A stretch of DNA of 64,000 nt from Opitutaceae bacterium. Its GTDB lineage: Bacteria > Verrucomicrobiota > Verrucomicrobiia > Opitutales > Opitutaceae. Location: positions 43,851 to 107,850 of the forward strand of contig PLXR01000005.1 of NCBI GenBank assembly GCA_003151495.1, read 5' to 3'. The stretch's first letter is position 1; each line of letters begins with the position of its first letter. The notes below the pieces were generated by a model. It was not told the DNA's origin and made no database searches. It saw only the letters and a program-made list of their open reading frames with translations. Positions 58,501 through 64,000 of this stretch are shown here, piece after piece. Position numbers and translations under genes: made by a program.

Positions 58501-59267
58501 TGCGGCGCCCCTTCCACGGAATGGCCCGCGCGCCCCGTGTGGACGCACCGGCCGCCCCGGTAGGCGCGGTCGATGTTGCGCTCGGTGAGCACGTCCCCCA
58601 CCAGACCCGCGGCGACAAGGCGGGTGTCGAGGAGAACCCCGCGGGCGAAGCAGGAGCGGGCGATCGCAAGGTCGTGGACCGCCGCAAGGACCGTCCGGCC
58701 CTGGTCGGCCCAGCCGCGAAGGATGTGGGTCAGCTCCTCGCAGCCGAAGAGGTCCAGGCCCGCGAACGGCTCGTCCAGGAGGAAGATGTCGCCGCCCTGC
58801 GCGACCGCCCTCGCCAGGAACACCCTCTGCTGCTGCCCGCCGGAGAGCATCCGGATCTGGCGGCCGGCCAGCCCTGATATCCCCAGTTCCTCCATGGCGG
58901 CGTCCACGCGCGCGTGGTCCGCGGGCCCAAGGCCGCGCAGGAGCCCGAGGGAGGGGTAGCGGCCCTGCTCCACGACCCCGCGCACTGTGATCGGGAAGTC
59001 CCAGTCGACCGAGTGCCTCTGGGGGACATAGGCCAGGCGCGGCCGGGCGTGCTGCGGGTGCGCGTCCCCGATGCGGATCTCGCCCGCGGAGAGGCGCTGC
59101 CAGCCCATCACCGCGCGAAGAAGGGTGCTCTTTCCCGCCCCGTTCCCCCCGAGAATGGCCGTGGAGCTGCCGCACGGGATCTCGAGGGAGATACCCTCCA
59201 GGGCGGTCAGCCGCCCGTAGCGCACGGTGACGCCGTCAAAGGAGATGATGTTCTGTTCGGGGCTCAA
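58497..59267 (-). CDS. metal ABC transporter ATPase (ZnuC-like)
   Basis: Walker A GGNGAGKST, signature LSGGQQQRV, Walker B IFLLDEPFAGLD and the H-loop AAVHDL are all present. A start at TTG 59267 gives 256 residues; an alternative TTG at 59312 adds 15 and would put the proposed operator inside the gene. Neither start has a good ribosome-binding site, so the start is uncertain. First gene of the ATPase-permease-binding protein operon, on the minus strand. Confidence 0.88.
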   Translation of the reverse strand: MSPEQNIISFDGVTVRYGRLTALEGISLEIPCGSSTAILGGNGAGKSTLLRAVMGWQRLSAGEIRIGDAHPQHARPRLAYVPQRHSVDWDFPITVRGVVEQGRYPSLGLLRGLGPADHARVDAAMEELGISGLAGRQIRMLSGGQQQRVFLARAVAQGGDIFLLDEPFAGLDLFGCEELTHILRGWADQGRTVLAAVHDLAIARSCFARGVLLDTRLVAAGLVGDVLTERNIDRAYRGGRCVHTGRAGHSVEGAPQ

Positions 59268-59281
59268 GGGGGGGAGGTACA

Positions 59282-59300
59282 GTTTACCAAACCGGTCAAC
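59282..59300. promoter_or_regulatory. possible operator GTTGACC-N5-GGTAAAC upstream of the metal transporter
   Basis: A 6-of-7 inverted repeat about 15 bp upstream of the chosen start of the ATPase gene. The placement fits a Zur- or MntR-type site, but the sequence itself is not a match to a known consensus that I can verify. Confidence 0.4.
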
Positions 59301-59336
59301 ACGTCGAAACAAGTCCGCCGGCAGCCTCGGGCGGGA

Positions 59337-60074
59337 CTACTTGGGCGAGATCTTCTCCGCGGCCACGAGGGCGTTGGGGCAGGAGTCGGTCCACACGCCC
59401 CGCGGCCTCGCCCACTCGGCCGCGTTCGCGATCACCCGCTGGACATTGGGGTCGTGGTAGGTCGGGTAGGTCTCGTGGCCCGGCCGGAAGTAGAAGATGC
59501 TCCCGTTGCCCCGCCGCCAGCAGCATCCGCTTCGGAAAACGTCGCCGCCCTCGAACCAGGAGATGAACACCTGCTCCTCGGGCGCGGGGACCGCGAACGG
59601 CTCGCCGTACATCTCCTCCATCGGCAGCTCGAAGTAGCGGCCGATGCCCCTGGCGATGGGGTGGCCCGGGTTGCAGACCCAGAGCCTCTCGCGCTCGTCC
59701 GCCTCCCTCCAAGTGAGGGAGCATGTGGTCCCCATGAGCAGCCTGAAGACCTTCGAGTAGTGACCCGAGTGCAGGACGATGAGCCCCATCCCCTCGAGCA
59801 CGCGGGCCTGGACGCGCCGGGCCACCTCGTCGCTCACCTGGTCGTGGGCCATGTGGCCCCACCAGGTCAGCACGTCGGTCTGCGCCAGGCGCTCGGGCGT
59901 CAGCCCGTGCTCGGGTTCCTGGAGGGTCGCGGTCGAGACGATCGCCCCCGGGAGCAGGCCCCTGAGCCCCGTGGCGATCGCCGCGTGCATCCCGTCCGGG
60001 TACACCCTTTTAACCTTGGCACTCTTGTGCTCATGGACATTTTCACCCCAGACCGTTATTCGCAGAGGACTCAT
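59337..60074 (-). CDS. ThuA-like trehalose-utilisation family protein
   Basis: A 245-residue protein with a class I glutamine amidotransferase-like (ThuA) fold: [30 protein letters not shown] at the start, then [34 protein letters not shown], and [26 protein letters not shown]. It lacks a typical signal peptide. The family is often found beside carbohydrate-use genes. It diverges from the sialate O-acetylesterase gene with only 38 bp between starts, so the promoters overlap. Confidence 0.85.
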   Translation of the reverse strand: MSPLRITVWGENVHEHKSAKVKRVYPDGMHAAIATGLRGLLPGAIVSTATLQEPEHGLTPERLAQTDVLTWWGHMAHDQVSDEVARRVQARVLEGMGLIVLHSGHYSKVFRLLMGTTCSLTWREADERERLWVCNPGHPIARGIGRYFELPMEEMYGEPFAVPAPEEQVFISWFEGGDVFRSGCCWRRGNGSIFYFRPGHETYPTYHDPNVQRVIANAAEWARPRGVWTDSCPNALVAAEKISPK

Positions 60075-60112
60075 GTTGGGAAATTGCAGTTCCCCTCTAC
60101 CCCATACCCCCA

Positions 60113-61693
60113 GTGAGAAGCAACGCTTTGAGCAACCCCCGCCTTAGTCCAGGCCTGCGGGCCCTCGCGCCCGCCCTCGCCCTCTTCGGCGGATCCTGCC
60201 TCGCGGAATCCGCGCCCGCGGACCTCCTCCTCGCGCCCCTCTTCGGCGACCACGCCGTCCTCCAGCGCGACAGGCCCGACCCGGTCTGGGGGACCGCGCA
60301 TGCGGGAAGCCCGGTCGCCGTCACGTTCCACGGCAAGACCGAGCGCACGACAGCCGGGGCGGACGGCCGCTGGATGGTCAGGATCGGCCCCTTCCCGGCC
60401 AGCTCCGAGCCCTCGGAGCTGGTCGTCGAGGCGGGAGCCTCGGTCACCCTGCACGACGTCGTGGTCGGGGAGGTCTGGCTCTGCTCGGGCCAGTCCAACA
60501 TGGAGTTCGTCGTCAATGACGGCGGGGGCTACCAAGTTGACAACGCCGCGGCCGAGGTCGCCGCGGCGCACTATCCCCTCGTCCGGCAGATCGCGGTCGA
60601 GCGGAGCTGCGCGCCCGCCCCGGCGCAGACCGTGGCGACCGGCGGATGGAAGCCGGCGCTGCCCGGGGACGTGGGCAGGTTCACGGCCGTGGGGTACTTC
60701 TTCGCGCGCGACATCCACCTTGCGCTCGGGGTTCCCGTCGGGATCATCCTGAGCGCGTGGGGCGGGACCCCGATCGAGTCATGGATGAGCGACGAGGCGC
60801 GCGGCTCGACGTCGGTCGGGGCCGCGATCGGCGACCGCTGGGCCAAGGAGAAGGCGCAGTGGACGCCCGAGCGGGTCGCGGCATTCCCCGACACGATGGC
60901 GGCGTGGCAGAAGACGGAGCAGGAGGCCAGGGCGAAGCACGTGAAGAACCTCCTTCCGTGGCCGGGCTTCCCGGCGACCGACACCTCGCCCCTGCGGCCC
61001 GGCGGCCTCTTCAACGGCATGATCGCGCCCCTTGAGCCCGGCGCGATCCGCGGCGTCCTCTGGTACCAGGGCGAGGCGAACACGGGCAACGCGGGCGAGT
61101 ACGCGGAGCTCCTCGGGGGGATGATCCGCTCGTGGCGGGCCGGATTCGCGCAGGGCGACCTGCCCTTCTACTTCGTGCAGCTCGCGAATTTCGGCGACGA
61201 GAACGAGCTGGTCGACCGCGGCTGGGCGCGCCTTCGCGAGGCCCAGGCCCATGTGCTCGCGCTCCCGGGGACGGGGATGGCGGTCACCGCCGACATAGGG
61301 GAGGCCCAGAACATCCACCCGCGGAACAAGCAGGAGGTGGGCCGGCGCCTGGCCCTGATCGCCAAGGCGAGGGTGTACGGCGTCCCGCCGGAGACGTCGT
61401 CCCCCGAGTTCGCGGGCGCGACGGCGGAGGGACCGGCGATGCGCGTCCGCTTCGCCCATTGCGGCACCGAGCTTTTCGCGCGAGGGGGGCCCCCCAGGTC
61501 CCTCGAGGTCGCCGGGGCGGACCACCTCTTCTTCCCGGCAGCGGGGATGATCGAGGTCGACTCCCTCCTCGTGTCCTCGCCCGAGGTAAAGGAGCCCGTG
61601 GCGGTCCGGTATGCATGGACGAACGCCCCCGCGGCGAACCTCTACGGCGACACCGGGCTTCCCGTGGTCCCGTTCCGCTCCGACACCTGGTAG
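60113..61693 (+). CDS. secreted sialate O-acetylesterase-type hydrolase
   Basis: 526 residues, GTG start at 60113, with a signal peptide ([17 protein letters not shown]). It belongs to the SGNH-like sialate O-acetylesterase family. It shows [12 protein letters not shown] (the nucleophile Ser block), [11 protein letters not shown], and the C-terminal [22 protein letters not shown] with the catalytic Asp and His. It removes acetyl groups from sialic acid or from acetylated polysaccharide; several Verrucomicrobiota members act on plant or algal glycans instead (general knowledge, not shown here). Confidence 0.9.
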   Translation: MRSNALSNPRLSPGLRALAPALALFGGSCLAESAPADLLLAPLFGDHAVLQRDRPDPVWGTAHAGSPVAVTFHGKTERTTAGADGRWMVRIGPFPASSEPSELVVEAGASVTLHDVVVGEVWLCSGQSNMEFVVNDGGGYQVDNAAAEVAAAHYPLVRQIAVERSCAPAPAQTVATGGWKPALPGDVGRFTAVGYFFARDIHLALGVPVGIILSAWGGTPIESWMSDEARGSTSVGAAIGDRWAKEKAQWTPERVAAFPDTMAAWQKTEQEARAKHVKNLLPWPGFPATDTSPLRPGGLFNGMIAPLEPGAIRGVLWYQGEANTGNAGEYAELLGGMIRSWRAGFAQGDLPFYFVQLANFGDENELVDRGWARLREAQAHVLALPGTGMAVTADIGEAQNIHPRNKQEVGRRLALIAKARVYGVPPETSSPEFAGATAEGPAMRVRFAHCGTELFARGGPPRSLEVAGADHLFFPAAGMIEVDSLLVSSPEVKEPVAVRYAWTNAPAANLYGDTGLPVVPFRSDTW

Positions 61694-61808
61694 GCGCCAC
61701 CCGCCAAGGGGTATTGGATTTGCAACCACGTCCGGCCCGTTGCGCAAACTCCCGGCATTTGAAGGCGCCCGCTTGAAGTTGGCTCGGGATTGGCCTTACT
61801 GTCAGCGC

Positions 61809-62945
61809 ATGGATCCTTCCTACAAGAGCGGGGGCGTTTTTGTCGCGTTTTGCGCCGCGCTGGCGGTGGCCGCCACCTCGGGGTGCGGCAAGGGGACGGC
61901 CGAGGCTCCTCCCCCGGCCGACGTCCAGGTCGTTGCAGTGGAGCAGAGGGACGTGCCCATCGTGCGGGACTGGGTCGGTTCGCTGGACGGGTTCGTGAAC
62001 GCGCAGATCCGCGCCCAGGTGAGCGGCTGCCTCACCCGGCAGGTCTACCGCGAGGGAACCCAGGTGAAGCAGGGTGACGTCCTCTTTGAGATAGACCCGA
62101 GGCCCTTCGAGGCGGCGCTCGCGCGGGCCGAGGGGATGCTCGGCGAGGCCCAGGCGCAGCTCGGGAAGGCGGATCTGGACGTCGCCCGATTCACACCCCT
62201 TGCCCGCGACAGGGCGGTCAGCCAGGAGGTCCTCGACGACGCCGTGCAGGGCCGCCTCTCGGCGCAGGCGCAGGTCGCCTCCGCGAAGGCGTCGGCCGAC
62301 GAGGCCCGCCTCCTCCTCGGCTTCACCCGGGTCGCCTCGCCCGTCGACGGGGTGGCCGGGCTCATCCGCGCTCAGGTCGGCGACCTGGTCGGGCCCGCCA
62401 CCGGGGTGCTGACGACGGTCTCCCAGGTGGACCCCATCAAGGCCTACTTCCCGATAAGCGAGCAGGACTACCTCCAGTTCCAGGAGCATGGCACCGGGGG
62501 CGCGGGCATACCGGCTGGGACCGAGTTCGAGCTCATCCTGTCGGACGGCTCGCTGTATTCGAGGAAGGGGAAGTTCTTCGCGGTAGACAGCCAGGTGGAC
62601 GGGAACACCGGGACGCTCCGGGCGGTCGCGGTGTTTCCCAACCCGGACGGCCTCCTGCGTCCCGGGCAGTACGCGAAGGTGCGCGCCACCCTCAGGGTCG
62701 AGAAGGGGGCGCTCGTCGTGCCGCAGCGCGCGCTCACCGAGCTCCAGGGTTCCTACCAGGTGGCGACGGTCGACGCGGCCAACCACACCCACATCCTCAC
62801 GGTGAAGGCGGGAGCCCGCATCGGCTCGCTGGCGGTGGTCGAGTCGGGCCTCCGCCCGGGCGACCGCGTGGTGGCGGACGGCGTGCAGAAGATCAGGCCG
62901 GACACGCTCGTGAATCCCATCCCCTTCACGGCCGAGGCCAGGTAA
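61809..62945 (+). CDS. RND efflux periplasmic adaptor (HlyD/MFP) lipoprotein
   Basis: 378 residues from ATG 61809, with a lipobox (VAATSGC) at about residues 21-26. It has the adaptor order: barrel-sandwich start RAQVSGCLTRQVYREGTQVKQGDVLFEIDPRPF, alpha-helical hairpin (FEAALARAEGMLGEAQAQLGKADLD and onward), beta-barrel (FTRVASPVDGVAGLIRAQVGDLV) and membrane-proximal domain. It stands 7 bp before the RND pump, which it connects to an outer-membrane channel encoded elsewhere. Confidence 0.93.
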   Translation: MDPSYKSGGVFVAFCAALAVAATSGCGKGTAEAPPPADVQVVAVEQRDVPIVRDWVGSLDGFVNAQIRAQVSGCLTRQVYREGTQVKQGDVLFEIDPRPFEAALARAEGMLGEAQAQLGKADLDVARFTPLARDRAVSQEVLDDAVQGRLSAQAQVASAKASADEARLLLGFTRVASPVDGVAGLIRAQVGDLVGPATGVLTTVSQVDPIKAYFPISEQDYLQFQEHGTGGAGIPAGTEFELILSDGSLYSRKGKFFAVDSQVDGNTGTLRAVAVFPNPDGLLRPGQYAKVRATLRVEKGALVVPQRALTELQGSYQVATVDAANHTHILTVKAGARIGSLAVVESGLRPGDRVVADGVQKIRPDTLVNPIPFTAEAR

Positions 62946-62952
62946 GCGCGCC

Positions 62953-64000
62953 GTGTCGAAGTTCTTCATCAACCGGCCCATTGTCGCGATCGTCATCGCG
63001 ATCATCACCGTGATAGTCGGCGCCGTCGCCCTCGTCACCCTCCCGATCGCGCAGTTCCCGAAGATCGTCCCTCCGGAGGCCCGCATCACGACCACCTACG
63101 TCGGCGCGGACGCGCAGACGGTCGAGCAGTCCGTCGCCACCCCGATCGAGCAGGTCCTCAGCGGGGTCGACAACATGAACTACCTGACGTCGATCAACGG
63201 CAGCGACGGATCGCTGCGGATGACCGCCAACTTCGACGTCTCCACCGACCCGAACACCGACCTGATCCTCACGCAGATGAGGGTGACCCAGGCCGGGCCG
63301 CAGATACCCGCCGACGTGGCGAGCTTCGGCGTCACGGTGCAGAAGCAGCTCACGGCACCGCTCATGCTGGTCGCGCTCTATTCGCCGACCGACTCCTACG
63401 ACAGCACGTTCCTGGCGAACTACGCCTACATCAACCTCCTGGACCAGATCACCCGCGTGCCCGGAATCGCGAACGCGGCGGTGTTCGGCGCCGGCCAGTA
63501 CGCGATGAGGTACTGGGTGAAGCCCGACAAGCTGGCGAAGCTCAACATCACTGTCGGGGAGGTGATCAGGGCGGTCCAGGCGCAGAACACGGTCAACCCA
63601 GCCGGGACGATCGGCGGCGAGCCGGCCCCCAAGGGGCAGGATTTCACGTACTCGGTGCGGGCGCAGGGGCGGCTGTCGACGCCCGAGGAGTTCGGGGCGA
63701 TCGTGATCCGCGCGAACACGGACGGCTCGACGGTCCGCCTACGGGACGTGGCCCGGGTGGAGCTCGGCGCGCAGGTCTACAACGTGATGGGCCGCTTCAA
63801 CGGAAAGCCCGCCGCGAACATCGCGATCTACCAGCTTCCGGGGTCGAACGCGCTCGACTGCGCGAACGGCGTAAAGAAGGCGATGGCGCGCCTGAGGCAG
63901 AGCTTCCCGACGGGCCTGGACTACCAGGTCGGCCTCGACACGACCCAGTCTGTTTCAGAGGGCATGCGCGAGATCTCGAACACGCTCTGGCAGGCGCTCC
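62953..64000 (+). CDS. RND multidrug efflux transporter (HAE1 family), partial at window end
   Basis: GTG start at 62953; the gene continues past 64000, so only 349 residues are seen. The start is SKFFINRPIVAIVIAIITVIVGAVALVTLPIAQFP, as in AcrB-type pumps. The porter domain follows: YVGADAQTVEQSVATPIEQVLSGVDNMNYL, then VPGIANAAVFG and QYAMRYWVKPDKLAKLNI. These pumps use the proton gradient to export drugs, bile salts or metabolites. Substrate is unknown. Confidence 0.95.
   Translation, partial: MSKFFINRPIVAIVIAIITVIVGAVALVTLPIAQFPKIVPPEARITTTYVGADAQTVEQSVATPIEQVLSGVDNMNYLTSINGSDGSLRMTANFDVSTDPNTDLILTQMRVTQAGPQIPADVASFGVTVQKQLTAPLMLVALYSPTDSYDSTFLANYAYINLLDQITRVPGIANAAVFGAGQYAMRYWVKPDKLAKLNITVGEVIRAVQAQNTVNPAGTIGGEPAPKGQDFTYSVRAQGRLSTPEEFGAIVIRANTDGSTVRLRDVARVELGAQVYNVMGRFNGKPAANIAIYQLPGSNALDCANGVKKAMARLRQSFPTGLDYQVGLDTTQSVSEGMREISNTLWQAL

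Overview
The window looks like chromosomal DNA of a high-GC, Gram-negative member of the Verrucomicrobiota, probably Opitutaceae-like (inference). Supporting signs are LpxD (lipid A), an HAE1-type RND efflux system, GH127 and GH35-type glycosidases, a sialate O-acetylesterase, Ig-like and NVSARA-repeat secreted proteins, and a very large S74 tail-fibre-like protein. No rRNA, CRISPR array or complete insertion sequence was seen.

Layout. 1-8.1 kb: a tightly packed plus-strand operon for membrane-lipid and isoprenoid metabolism. It runs MarR regulator, LplT-PlsC-AMP-ligase fusion, membrane protein, HMG-CoA reductase, phytol/dolichol-kinase-like protein, CarS-like CTP transferase and CDP-alcohol phosphotransferase. 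8.22 kb: a CAU-anticodon tRNA. 8.25-28.89 kb: an integrative element inserted in the 3' end of that tRNA, bounded by exact 46-bp repeats. It has a tyrosine integrase at the right end, an excisionase-like HTH and D5-like primase-helicase at the left, two repressor modules with visible operators, a block of non-coding and possibly structured DNA, and mostly uncharacterised cargo. The cargo includes a secreted multidomain protein, a tandem metallophosphoesterase pair, and an HNH protein with a DUF3298-like tail. No capsid, terminase or conjugation genes were recognised, so it resembles a satellite-like or mobilisable island.

28.9-34.2 kb: the S74/collagen-like repeat protein and a small HTH pair. 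This stretch ends at a degenerate second copy of the tRNA 3' end, so it may be the remnant of an older insertion at the same site.

34.3-64 kb: ordinary-looking, mostly GC-rich chromosome. It carries an AsmA/DUF748-like protein, a SeqA-family protein, a heterodimeric ABC exporter, a methyltransferase-like gene with two glycosidases, and an RR-RR-HK-RR signalling operon. LpxD, a desaturase, an arylsulfotransferase, an HtrA-like protease and a Ser/Thr kinase follow. The last part holds a His-rich lipoprotein beside a Zn/Mn ABC transporter, a ThuA-like protein, a sialate esterase, and an RND adaptor plus the start of its pump, which runs off the window.

The strongest leads are the lipid/isoprenoid operon, the SeqA homologue outside its classical host range, the element's putative origin and structured non-coding block, its matched operators, the metallophosphoesterase pair in which one copy has lost a metal ligand, and the HNH fusion.
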